A DNA stretch of 64,000 nucleotides, from the NCBI GenBank assembly GCA_964583335.1, contig CAZOVG010000005.1:124001-188000 (forward strand). Reading direction: 5' to 3'. The stretch is from JAGNKE01 sp964583335 (lineage in GTDB: Bacteria > Pseudomonadota > Alphaproteobacteria > Micavibrionales > Micavibrionaceae). Each line of letters opens with the position of its first letter. The first letter of the stretch is position 1. Positions 42,516-51,227 of the stretch are shown one piece after another. A program made the position numbers and the translations under genes. Below the pieces are notes generated by a model, which had not been told where the DNA came from, made no database searches, and saw only the letters and a list, made by a program, of their open reading frames with translations.

Positions 42516-43940
42516 TTATTTGATCCGGGCGTACGCTTCCAGTGCTTTTTGCCGCGAAGCCGAGAGGTCCACGATCGGGTGCGGGTAGGTTTTGCCCAAA
42601 ACCACGCCTGCGCCGGCCAGATCGAGCCCTGAGGCGAGCCACGGCGCGAAGAGGGATTCGTTGTCCAGCTTTGCGATCTCGGGGACGAATTTACGGATAT
42701 ATCGGCCTTCGGGGTCGAATTTCTGGGCCTGCGTTACGGGGTTGAAGATGCGGAAATAGGGCGCGGCGTCGGCGCCGCATCCCGCGACCCACTGCCAGCC
42801 TGCCGCGTTGTTTGCAAGATCGGCGTCCACGAGGCAGTCCCAGAACCAGCGTTCGCCCTCGCGCCAGTCGATCCCCATGTTCTTGACGAGGAGGGAAGCG
42901 ACGATCATGCGGACACGGTTATGCATCCAGCCGGTCTGCCAAAGCTGGCGCATGCCCGCGTCCACGATGGGGATGCCGGTTTGACCCTTCTGCCAGCGCA
43001 GGAGCGCAGCGTCGTCGCGGTTCCATGAGATTTTCTCGAAATTCTGCTTTAGCGGTCGGTCTGGCATATGGGGGTGCGTGTGAAGCAGGTGATGGCAGAA
43101 TTCGCGCCAGAGAATTTCGCTGATGAATTTATCCGCTCCGGCTTCGGCCTGTGCGGCGGCGGCGTGTTCTCTTGTTTCCCAGAGGATGCGGCGCGGGGAA
43201 ATTTCCCCGAAATGAAGGTGGGGCGAGAGGGATGAGGTGGAGTTGAAGTCGGGCCGGTCGCGTTCTGCGGCGTAGTTTTTGACGCTTTCTTGCAAAAACC
43301 TGCGGAGTTTTTCGCGGCCGCCCTGTTCGCCGGGGGACCAGTGCGGCTCCATTTTTTCATACCATGCGGGCTTGCCGAGCAGATTCAGAGCGGAGAGCGG
43401 GGGTCGGTCGTGAACCGATTTGAACCTTAATTGCGCCGGTGCATTTTCGGGTCTTTTTGGGTCATTGAGCCGTTGCAAGGCCGCCTTGGAATAAGGCGTA
43501 TAAACGCCGTAGGGGGTGCCATCGTTTTTTTTGACCTCCCACGGTTCATTCAAGAGCGACGCATTGAAACTCTGTGCGTCGATGCCGCGCGCTTTAAAAA
43601 GGTCGGCAAGCCTGTGTTCCAGCTGGCGATTCCAGGGTTCGTAGCAGCGGTTACAAAACAGCGCTTCGGGTTTGTGGCGTTCGATCAATTCTGCGAGAAC
43701 ACTCTGCGTTTCGCCCTTTTGGAACAGCATCCCTCCGCCGAGGCTGCTGTTCAGGGACTCGAGGCTTTTGTGGAGCCACCAGCGAGACGCGCCGCCCATT
43801 TTCCACGGGCCGGGGTTTTCGTCATCGAGGATATAGACCGGGATAATTTCATAATCCGAAGCGGCGGCGGCGAGCAAGGCCGGGTTGTCGTCTAGCCTTA
43901 AGTCCTGTCTAAACCAGAGCAGGGCCGTTCTTGCCGTCAT
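42516..43940 (-). CDS. phrB: Deoxyribodipyrimidine photolyase
   Basis: 474 residues. Light-driven flavoenzyme that splits cyclobutane pyrimidine dimers. The N-terminal antenna domain opens LLWFRQDLRLDDNPAL. The FAD-binding half has LHFGEISPRRI, WREFCHHLLHTHP, TGIPIVDAGMRQLWQTGWMHN (shown here with a break after MRQL), and AGCGADAAPYFRIFNP, which marks class I CPD photolyases. Its ATG overlaps the preceding stop by four bases. Confidence 0.97.
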   Translation of the reverse strand: MTARTALLWFRQDLRLDDNPALLAAAASDYEIIPVYILDDENPGPWKMGGASRWWLHKSLESLNSSLGGGMLFQKGETQSVLAELIERHKPEALFCNRCYEPWNRQLEHRLADLFKARGIDAQSFNASLLNEPWEVKKNDGTPYGVYTPYSKAALQRLNDPKRPENAPAQLRFKSVHDRPPLSALNLLGKPAWYEKMEPHWSPGEQGGREKLRRFLQESVKNYAAERDRPDFNSTSSLSPHLHFGEISPRRILWETREHAAAAQAEAGADKFISEILWREFCHHLLHTHPHMPDRPLKQNFEKISWNRDDAALLRWQKGQTGIPIVDAGMRQLWQTGWMHNRVRMIVASLLVKNMGIDWREGERWFWDCLVDADLANNAAGWQWVAGCGADAAPYFRIFNPVTQAQKFDPEGRYIRKFVPEIAKLDNESLFAPWLASGLDLAGAGVVLGKTYPHPIVDLSASRQKALEAYARIK

Positions 43941-45346
43941 GAAGCCAACGCCTGATGCTGATAATATCCGCCTACGACTTCGGCAAGGCCGTCGCCTTCG
44001 CCGATGATCTTGAATTTGCGGGTGTAATCATGCTCGAAATACGGCAGGAAGAGGGCCTCGATGCCGTCGAAATTCGCAAAATAGCGCTGTAACACTTCGA
44101 GAGATGCGGTTTCGACATATTCGGCTTTGGTATGATCGCTGAGGACGAAATTGATCTGGAGAATATTTTTGCGGCCCGACGTCTGGATGCGGAGCATGAA
44201 GTGGATGATCGGAAAGCCACAGGATTTGTTGATTTCGTTGATCAGGGCGTTGAAGAAAGAGGCGTAATAACAATAGCCGTCCGCGCCGATGACGTAATCT
44301 GTGTTCTTACCCTCGAGCATTGTGATGGTCTGGGTTCCGTCTGCGGCGGTCGCAATACGGCCCATATCCTCGATTTGATAACGGATCAGCGGGAAGGCCT
44401 TTTGGCGGAGAGCGGTGACCAGCATTGTGTTGTCCGGCCCTTGTTCCATATAGACATAATCGTCAAACACTTTGTAATCCTGCGATGAGAGCCCGTATTG
44501 GTGCGCGATCTCGCCGAACTCAACCGCGCCGTACGTGGACTGGATATCGCTGTCGGGGAACATCGTCTGGATGAAGCGCTTGCTGCAATCCAGCAAGAAT
44601 TCACCGCTGACGTTGATACAGGGAAGGTTTTCAAAAGGCGCGATTTTCTCGGCGGCCATGATTTCGGCGATGCGTTGAAGAACGCAGGGGAAGATGACCA
44701 GCAGGGTCGCCTTGCGTTTGCGTAATGTTTCCAGCAGGTTTTCGACTGTTTCCCGGTTGATATCCTCAAAAGGCACCATCGTAAAACCGAAGAGATTGCG
44801 CAGGGCCTTTTCCTTCGCCGCATACGTTCCGGTAAAGTAGGATTTCAGCGGATAGAAGACCACGAAATTCTCGCCGGGTGTCCAGCCGTTGAGCTTGAAG
44901 GAATGAAGGAACGATTGGGCGAAGATGTTTGCATCGTAGTGATCCAGCCAACGGAAGGTCGGGATTCCGGAGGAGCCGCCTGTGGAGATCGAGGTGCAAA
45001 AATCCTTTTTGAACAGAACACGATTTATAAATTCCAGCGCGGTTGGCGCCTTTCCTCCGGCAAGCAAGTCGGGCTTGTCCTTCAGATTTTCGCTTACAAA
45101 ATCAGTGTTCCTTGAGCGCAAGTCCTGTTTTGTCGCGATGGGGAGGTGACCGAAGGCATAGAAAAACTCTTCGTCGGACAGGTTATGTGCTGTGCTCAGG
45201 AACAGGTCGAACTTGCCCTTGTAGTAGGGCGTTGTGCGGTTGGCGTGCGTGATTATGGCCAAGAGCTGTTCGCGCTGGGACAGGCTCGACTTCGCGGGTG
45301 GCCGGAGGATCAGAGAGTGCCCCAGGAATTTGCGTACAAATGTCAT
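43937..45346 (-). CDS. PaaK/CapK-like adenylate-forming enzyme
   Basis: 469 residues. It resembles phenylacetate-CoA ligase and CapK-type proteins: Thr/Ser/Gly-rich ATP loop STGGSSGIPTFRW, then YGAVEFGEIAHQYG and RYQIEDMGRI near the adenylation core. It probably activates a carboxylate as an acyl-adenylate. Substrate unknown; CapK proteins are often tied to surface-polysaccharide synthesis. Located between a DHH phosphoesterase and photolyase, overlapping phrB by four bases. Confidence 0.75.
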   Translation of the reverse strand: MTFVRKFLGHSLILRPPAKSSLSQREQLLAIITHANRTTPYYKGKFDLFLSTAHNLSDEEFFYAFGHLPIATKQDLRSRNTDFVSENLKDKPDLLAGGKAPTALEFINRVLFKKDFCTSISTGGSSGIPTFRWLDHYDANIFAQSFLHSFKLNGWTPGENFVVFYPLKSYFTGTYAAKEKALRNLFGFTMVPFEDINRETVENLLETLRKRKATLLVIFPCVLQRIAEIMAAEKIAPFENLPCINVSGEFLLDCSKRFIQTMFPDSDIQSTYGAVEFGEIAHQYGLSSQDYKVFDDYVYMEQGPDNTMLVTALRQKAFPLIRYQIEDMGRIATAADGTQTITMLEGKNTDYVIGADGYCYYASFFNALINEINKSCGFPIIHFMLRIQTSGRKNILQINFVLSDHTKAEYVETASLEVLQRYFANFDGIEALFLPYFEHDYTRKFKIIGEGDGLAEVVGGYYQHQALAS

Positions 45347-45414
45347 ATGCGAGGATTCGGCTCCTGCCCCGTTTTAAGTCCGCGGGTTAACGCATGCTTG
45401 GCGATGGCGTTAGA

Positions 45415-46401
45415 TTACCCTTCTTTGCCGATCCTTTCAATCAGCTCCTTTAGGGTTTGCTCGGATTTCAGGTTTTCGACCTGGCAGGTTCCGGCGGCGT
45501 CGTGGCCCCCGCCGCCATATTCGAGCATGACTTTGCCGATCTTGACCTTGCTGGAGCGGTTGACGATCGACTTTCCGCAGGCAAAAACGGTGTTTTGCTT
45601 GTTTTTGCCCCACAGGACATGCAGCGAGGCGGTGCATTGCGGGAACAGAGCGTATACGAGGAAGCGGTTTCCGGCCCAGATGGTTTCTTCCTGACGTAAA
45701 TCAAGTACCACCAGTTTTCCGTGTTTTTCGCCGCATCGTTCAATCTGCTGCTTGCATTTTGCTTCCTGCTCGAAATAGAGGTCCACGCGCTCCTTGACAT
45801 CCGGGAGCTTAAGAATCTCCCTGATATCGCCATGATTGCGGCAATAGTCGATCAGTTTCATCATCAGCTGGTAGTTCGAGATGTTGAAGTCACGGAAGCG
45901 GCCGAGGCCCGTTCGTGCGTCCATGATGAAGCTTAGCAGCGGCCAGCCCGTGGGGTTCAGGATTTCATCCTTCGTGAAGTCGGCGGAGTCGGCCTTATCG
46001 ACCGCGAGCATCATTTCCTCGCTGATGGTTGGGAAAGCGTTCGCGCCGCCGAAATATTCATACACGACCCGTGCGGCCGAGGGGGCCTTGGCGTCGATGA
46101 CGTGATTTTCCGGGTTGTCCTGCACCCGCAGTTTTTCGCTGGCGTGGTGGTCGAAGGAGATATAGGCGTTCGCGTTATACGGAAGGTTGGTCGTGATGTC
46201 GTCGGGGCCGACCTCGATCAGGCCGTCCTGCATGTCCTTCGGGTGGGCGAACATGATGTCGTCGATGACGCCCAGTTCCTTGAGCAGCACGCCGCAGACA
46301 AGGCCGTCCATGTCCGATCGCGTGATCAGCCTGTATCGCTTGCCCGGCACGGGCATGAGTTTACCGTTTTTGTGTTTACGCTTGGATGCGTTTTGGGCCA
46401 T
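45415..46401 (-). CDS. DHH-family phosphoesterase
   Basis: 328 residues. Metal-dependent phosphoesterase fold: first motif RSDMDGLVCGVLL, signature SFDHHASEKL, third region AVDKADSADF, and a C-terminal DHHA1-like GGGGHDAAGTCQ. Relatives include nanoRNases (NrnA), pAp phosphatases and exopolyphosphatases. The 32-residue Lys/Arg-rich start (MAQNASKRKHKNGK) may contact RNA. Exact substrate not inferable. Confidence 0.85.
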   Translation of the reverse strand: MAQNASKRKHKNGKLMPVPGKRYRLITRSDMDGLVCGVLLKELGVIDDIMFAHPKDMQDGLIEVGPDDITTNLPYNANAYISFDHHASEKLRVQDNPENHVIDAKAPSAARVVYEYFGGANAFPTISEEMMLAVDKADSADFTKDEILNPTGWPLLSFIMDARTGLGRFRDFNISNYQLMMKLIDYCRNHGDIREILKLPDVKERVDLYFEQEAKCKQQIERCGEKHGKLVVLDLRQEETIWAGNRFLVYALFPQCTASLHVLWGKNKQNTVFACGKSIVNRSSKVKIGKVMLEYGGGGHDAAGTCQVENLKSEQTLKELIERIGKEG

Positions 46402-46452
46402 CGGACGTTCCTGCTGCAGTTACAACGCGAGAAGTCAAATACATACGCAGAG

Positions 46453-46469
46453 CGTGGGATCGTCCCACG
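46453..46469. repeat. Compact inverted repeat between glycosyltransferase and DHH genes
   Basis: CGTGGGA-TCG-TCCCACG, a perfect 7-bp GC-rich dyad with a three-base loop in the 153-base gap. No T run follows on either strand, so it is not a standard terminator. Confidence 0.35.
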
Positions 46470-46554
46470 TGTATTTATCATACCGCGAACCCGGGCAGAG
46501 GGGAAGGAAGCAGGTTGTTGCGGTGCGCAAAAAGCACGGTGAGCGCGCGTTTTA

Positions 46555-47490
46555 TCAGAGTTCTTCGTCGATGAAATAGAGGGGACGATTCTTGGTTTCA
46601 CCAAAAATACGGCCGATATACTCGCCGAGGATTCCAATCGTCAGAAGCTGGATGCCGCTCAGGAAGGTGATCATGACCATGAGAGAGGCGTAGCCAATGA
46701 GGTCACGCCCAAAGAAAAGTGTTTTAATAATAATAAATGTGCCAAATCCGAAAGCGCAAAGTGAAATCAGGAATCCTGCCAAGGTTGCAATCCGCAGCGG
46801 AACAATACTAAAGCTCGTGATTCCCTCCATCGCGAAGTTGCTGAGTTTCCAGTAGTTCCATTTTGTGGTGCCGGCGGCGCGCGGGGCGCGGTTATATTGC
46901 AGGGCGACTTGTTTATAGCCGATCCAAGCGAAGAGGCCCTTCATGAAGCGGTGATGTTCGCGCAATTTTTTCAGCGCCTCGACCGCGCGGCGGTTCATCA
47001 GGCGGAAGTCCCCGGTGTTGCGGGGAATCTCTACGGCGCTGATATGGTTGATCAGGCGGTAGAATACGCTGGCCGTGGTTTTTTTGAACCAGCTTTCGCC
47101 CTCGCGCTCGACGCGTTGACCGTAGACTACATCGGCGCCCTGATCCTTCCAAGTTTTTACGAGGTCCGGTATCAAAGACGGAGGATCCTGAAGGTCTGCA
47201 TCAAGGACTATCAGGGCATCGCCGCGCGCGGCGTCTATGCCGGCGGTCATCGCGGCCTCTTTCCCGAAGTTGCGGGAGAGATTAAGGACACGGGCGCGTT
47301 TGTCGTCCGCGTTTATCTCACGAAGGATATCGAGTGTTTTGTCGCTGCTGCCGTCGTTGATATAGATGATCTCGAAGTCGAAGGGTAGACCTGCAAGGCC
47401 CTCCAGCACCTTTTCGTGGCAGGTGCGGATGACTTCCTGCTCGTTGTAGCAGGGGATCACGATGGAAATGAGTTCGCGCTTATTGGCCAT
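46555..47490 (-). CDS. GtrB-like polyprenyl-phosphate glycosyltransferase
   Basis: 311 residues, GT2 family. It transfers a sugar from a nucleotide donor to polyprenyl phosphate. Motifs: SIVIPCYNEQEVI, INDGSSDKT, VLDADLQDPP (DxD), and GDFRLMNRR, with two C-terminal membrane spans, as in GtrB/DPM1-type enzymes. It supplies lipid-linked sugar for GtrA (49168) and the GT-C-like proteins upstream. Overlaps the previous gene by 11 bases. Confidence 0.93.
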   Translation of the reverse strand: MANKRELISIVIPCYNEQEVIRTCHEKVLEGLAGLPFDFEIIYINDGSSDKTLDILREINADDKRARVLNLSRNFGKEAAMTAGIDAARGDALIVLDADLQDPPSLIPDLVKTWKDQGADVVYGQRVEREGESWFKKTTASVFYRLINHISAVEIPRNTGDFRLMNRRAVEALKKLREHHRFMKGLFAWIGYKQVALQYNRAPRAAGTTKWNYWKLSNFAMEGITSFSIVPLRIATLAGFLISLCAFGFGTFIIIKTLFFGRDLIGYASLMVMITFLSGIQLLTIGILGEYIGRIFGETKNRPLYFIDEEL

Positions 47491-49120
47491 CTTCGCTTTC
47501 TTCCTTTTCTGGTTCGCTGGGCCTTTTAAGCACGTACAGGTCAGTCGTCAGGAGCTTTTCCACGTACTTACGAGAGGATCCTTTGTCGAACAGGCCCTGA
47601 TCGAACGTCAAGGTCTCCGCCAGTACGTAGTTTTCCATTATTTTAGCGAATTTAACATTCTTCATCAGTCTATTGTAGTAGTTTTTCTGCGGCTCTCCTG
47701 AGCTTGACCCGTCTACGCGGTAGCTGGGTATGGCGATTAACGAAGGGTTATATCGCTCTATATCTTCGGCGATCATATCTACGAAGCCGTCAATTTTTGC
47801 GCGGATCGCGTTACGATCTTCTTCGGTTCTGGCTTTTGTAAAGAGCGCGTTCAGCCCGAACATCGGCCAGATCTGGCCGAAGCGCGATCCTTGTTTGAGT
47901 GACGGTTCATAATGGGGCAGGCTAAGGTTATAGGGCTTCATATCCAAATCACTATATACACCGTTCCATGCCAGTTCCTGAATCTTGCGATGGTAAGCAA
48001 AGTTTTTAAATTCCGCTGTGCTCATGAAGCCAGGAGGGTGGCCCAGCATTGTTGTATGATTGATGAGCAGCATAAGAGCAAAAGGGACGAGAACCGCCAC
48101 TTCGACGATCCGTGAATTGTGATAAATCAGGCCAAACAGGGCGACCATCGCGGCCATAACGCCGAAACCGTAGAAGGGTATAGCCTGATACATCAACCCC
48201 TTATTTTGAGCGTAGTAGGGCAGGATACAAATCAGCGCCAGGCCGATCAGGGTATAGAGCGTGATTTTAAGCCTTTTTGTGCCCTCTGTCTCAGCCAGAA
48301 AAAGCGCTAGAAAGCCTGCGCCGAGAGCGTAAAACGCCAGAGGAAGGCGTATCCAGACCGGGTAGGGTTCATCCTGGAGGTAGATTTCGGCAAACTGCGG
48401 CATTATGACCTCTATAAAGTCCGGGAACGCGATGCGCAGAAGAAGAAGGTAGGCCAGCCCCGTCATGGCAAAGGCAATAATATCAGGGGACTTCAGTAAT
48501 TTAATTAGAGATCGGCCGAAAAAAAACCGTGCGGCAATAAAAAGACCGGGTACTATTATATAGTGCGGTTTGATACACACCGCCAGAGCGCCTAGGATTG
48601 CCGCGGGCAACAGGAGGCGCATGGGCGTTGTTTGGCCTGCCAGAAAGCCAACCTGCAACATTGCGTAGGGCATGAGAAAGAGCATCACTAATTGGTCTTT
48701 CTGGCCGAAAGACGAGCCAATCAGCCAGGTATTAGCAAATAGAAACGCACTGAAGGCGCCAACCATGAGCGGCGTACCAACTCCGTACAATTTCATCAAG
48801 CGCCAGATGAGAAGCGCGGTCAGGCCAATATAAAACGCAAAATTCAATAGGATAATTACTGCCGGGTCGTTAATGAGTGTTCTGTAAAGCGGGTATGCCG
48901 GGAGGTAGATCAGAAAGCTCAGCGGCGGGTTGGTCTCGTAAAAGTCCTGTGCATAGGTTCCGCCGGCCATAAAACGGTCAAGGCACGTCAGAAGCCAACC
49001 AAAGTCAGTGTTTATAGGAATATCAAGATAGAGTTTTGTCCAGATCGCGGTATATATGATAAACAGAAGCGCCAGAACCGGTGCGGGCAGGAGAAAATCT
49101 GATTTTTCTGAGTGTTTCAC
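47480..49120 (-). CDS. GT-C-like membrane glycosyltransferase, paralog 1
   Basis: 546 residues with 10-12 membrane spans. The first extracytoplasmic loop carries NTDFGWLLTC and YETNPPLSFLIYLP, a signature shared with the two genes upstream; its acidic and Asn residues are candidates for the GT-C catalytic loop. The C-terminal ~170 residues are a periplasmic soluble domain. It would move a sugar from a lipid donor to a surface polymer. It is the most diverged of the three. Function inferred from fold and GtrA/GtrB context. Confidence 0.75.
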   Translation of the reverse strand: MKHSEKSDFLLPAPVLALLFIIYTAIWTKLYLDIPINTDFGWLLTCLDRFMAGGTYAQDFYETNPPLSFLIYLPAYPLYRTLINDPAVIILLNFAFYIGLTALLIWRLMKLYGVGTPLMVGAFSAFLFANTWLIGSSFGQKDQLVMLFLMPYAMLQVGFLAGQTTPMRLLLPAAILGALAVCIKPHYIIVPGLFIAARFFFGRSLIKLLKSPDIIAFAMTGLAYLLLLRIAFPDFIEVIMPQFAEIYLQDEPYPVWIRLPLAFYALGAGFLALFLAETEGTKRLKITLYTLIGLALICILPYYAQNKGLMYQAIPFYGFGVMAAMVALFGLIYHNSRIVEVAVLVPFALMLLINHTTMLGHPPGFMSTAEFKNFAYHRKIQELAWNGVYSDLDMKPYNLSLPHYEPSLKQGSRFGQIWPMFGLNALFTKARTEEDRNAIRAKIDGFVDMIAEDIERYNPSLIAIPSYRVDGSSSGEPQKNYYNRLMKNVKFAKIMENYVLAETLTFDQGLFDKGSSRKYVEKLLTTDLYVLKRPSEPEKEESEDGQ

Positions 49121-49167
49121 TTTGTTTTCCTGTAATTAACCCGGCCCTGCGGATATAAGAAAAATCT

Positions 49168-49614
49168 ATGTTGGATATACTTAAAAGTCACTATAAAAGA
49201 TTTAGCAAGTTCGCCTTGGTCGGGGTTTTGAACACGATCATCGATTTTTCGGTTTTTGCGATCCTGCTATACGGGTTTGGGGTCTACTACGTCTTTGCGC
49301 ACATTTGCGGTTTTCTGGCTGCTAACACCAACAGTTTCATTCTGAACTCACTATGGACTTTCAAAGGATTGCGTCGCGTTGATTGGTGGCGTCAGGCGGG
49401 GGTGTTTTTTGCGATCAGTCTGTGCGGGTTGGGGCTTAGCACATTCGCACTTTATATGGCTGTCGGGACCTTTGCGGTTGTTTTGCCGGGGCTCTGGCTT
49501 CCGCATGTTTGGGGCAAGGCATTCGCCAGCGGCGTTTCCATGGTTTGGAATTACATAGGGTCTTGGTTGTTCGTTTTCAAGCCCGCGTCGGATTCCGACT
49601 CCTCTTCGCCTTGA
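49168..49614 (+). CDS. gtrA: GtrA-family membrane protein
   Basis: 148 residues with four membrane spans (FSKFALVGVLNTIIDFSVFA at the start; ANTNSFILNSLWTF loop). GtrA proteins flip polyprenyl-phosphate-linked sugars across the inner membrane. It sits on the strand opposite to the rest of the glycan genes, and its last 64 bases overlap the 3' end of paralog 2. Confidence 0.9.
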   Translation: MLDILKSHYKRFSKFALVGVLNTIIDFSVFAILLYGFGVYYVFAHICGFLAANTNSFILNSLWTFKGLRRVDWWRQAGVFFAISLCGLGLSTFALYMAVGTFAVVLPGLWLPHVWGKAFASGVSMVWNYIGSWLFVFKPASDSDSSSP

Positions 49615-51227
49615 GTTCTATTTTTAAGCTTATAAACGTCGTAGGTTAGAATCAGGCTTTGGTTAAGGCTGGTGCCGCGGAAGTATTCGGCGCGGTCAAA
49701 TTCAAAAGTTCCGGATTTTTCGTAATTTTTTTCGAAGAGCGCCTTGAACCTTTCGTTGGATGAAAAAAAATCTACGAAATTCAGGAATTCGCCTTTGCCC
49801 ATGATGTCGATATTTGTGCCTATCAGAAGCACTTGTGGTTTGAAATAACCCAGATCCTCTGCGGCGAATAAGGAAAATCTCTCTTTTGCGGCCGTTAATT
49901 TTTCAATGCTCAGAGATACGGGGCCACTGTTTTTATGCGTGTCCATCTGTTTGAGTAGGCGCGGCAGGAACCAGTAACTTGGGTAACGGCTGCCGTGCGT
50001 ATAGCCGCTATAGAAGGCTGTCGGATTCATAATTTCAAGGTCGCCGTGGAATGCGAAAAATGTACACGGCTTGGGACAATTCTCATCGAGAAAACGTGCA
50101 ACGGGCATTTTCCTGATTTCGTATCCTTTGGGAAAGTTCCAAGCAGGCTTGATCAGTAATCCGACCCCGCCGAATATGGCTACGGGTGCCAGTAACAGGG
50201 CGATGATTGCGCGCTTGCCCATCCAGCGTTGGAGGCGGAACATTATCGTCATAGACAAAGCGATGATAAAAATTCCGAAGGCGGGCATGAGATGGTTGTA
50301 AAAACCCTTCATTTGAACCAGCAAGGGAACGAGGCTCAGGACGGCGCATGCATACAGGGCGACCAGCAGGCGCTTTTGGGGTTTTTTCAAATCTTCCATA
50401 AAGAGTTCAAGAAATAGAAAGGCCAGATACGCGACGAAATGCGGCTGGAACAGGCGAAGCGTGTTCGCTTTATCGGAGCTGCCTAGATAATAGTCGACAA
50501 CATCGGGGAGGATGATCGAAATATAATCTCCAAAGAAGAGAAAAACGATCGCTGCGTAGAGGACCGTTCCGATCGAGAGGGCCAGAAAGTCCGGGTCTTT
50601 GAGAATACGCAGTGTACGGTGCGCGATTAGGCGGTGCAAAAGCAAGGCCGCGGGTATTAAGCCGTATTGCGGCTTTATCAGGACGGCGATCGCACCGCAG
50701 ATCATGATTGGCCAAAGGAGCGCCCGCGGCAGAGGGATTTTTTCCGTAAGCGCGATCTGCGCCAGAAAGAACGGTATGAGCGCCATAAGCATCAGGTGCT
50801 CGCGGTCCATGAAGTAAATGGCGCTAAGGCTTGTCAGGGCCGCAGTTTGCGCGAGCAAGAAGGTCGTGCGTTCGGCGCTGTTCAGGCATTCAAACCGGGC
50901 AAGGATTTTTCCGCTGGCGATGAGGCTGAGCAGCAGCATCGTGAGGGTCACAAGCAGTGGACCGATCTCCGGGGGCAGACCGAAGGTTTTCATGACGAGT
51001 ATGTGAGGGGCGTACAGGAGTATCGTGAGCGGCGGATTCGTCTCGTAAATCGCCTGAACCAGCGGTTGGCCCTCGATCATGCGGTCCGCGGCTGTCAAGA
51101 GCCACGCGACATTGCCATTGATCATCGCCTGCGTATGGACATACGCCCAAGGCGCCAGCATTATCAGGGCGATCAGCCAGCCGCCGATCAGAACGCCGAC
51201 ATTCGTCTTTTGTTCATGGGGCGGCAT
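49551..51227 (-). CDS. GT-C-like membrane glycosyltransferase, paralog 2
   Basis: 558 residues from ATG 51227. Same architecture as its neighbours: NGNVAWLLTA and YETNPPLTILLYAP in the first loop, many spans, and a periplasmic C-terminal domain with FLNFVDFFSSNERF and RAEYFRGTSL, closely matched in paralog 3. Its start overlaps the stop of paralog 3 by 14 bases. The longer frame from 51281 would extend further into paralog 3 and is less likely. Confidence 0.75.
   Translation of the reverse strand: MPPHEQKTNVGVLIGGWLIALIMLAPWAYVHTQAMINGNVAWLLTAADRMIEGQPLVQAIYETNPPLTILLYAPHILVMKTFGLPPEIGPLLVTLTMLLLSLIASGKILARFECLNSAERTTFLLAQTAALTSLSAIYFMDREHLMLMALIPFFLAQIALTEKIPLPRALLWPIMICGAIAVLIKPQYGLIPAALLLHRLIAHRTLRILKDPDFLALSIGTVLYAAIVFLFFGDYISIILPDVVDYYLGSSDKANTLRLFQPHFVAYLAFLFLELFMEDLKKPQKRLLVALYACAVLSLVPLLVQMKGFYNHLMPAFGIFIIALSMTIMFRLQRWMGKRAIIALLLAPVAIFGGVGLLIKPAWNFPKGYEIRKMPVARFLDENCPKPCTFFAFHGDLEIMNPTAFYSGYTHGSRYPSYWFLPRLLKQMDTHKNSGPVSLSIEKLTAAKERFSLFAAEDLGYFKPQVLLIGTNIDIMGKGEFLNFVDFFSSNERFKALFEKNYEKSGTFEFDRAEYFRGTSLNQSLILTYDVYKLKNRTQGEEESESDAGLKTNNQDPM

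Noticed and set aside
46482..46525. Sequence resembling the conserved core of SRP 4.5S RNA (GAACCCGGGCAG then GGAAGGAAGCAG) in an intergenic gap
   Set aside because: The two C residues that should close the GGAA tetraloop are G here, and the bases after GCAG do not pair with the preceding GG, so the domain IV helix cannot form. A covariance-model search would settle it.
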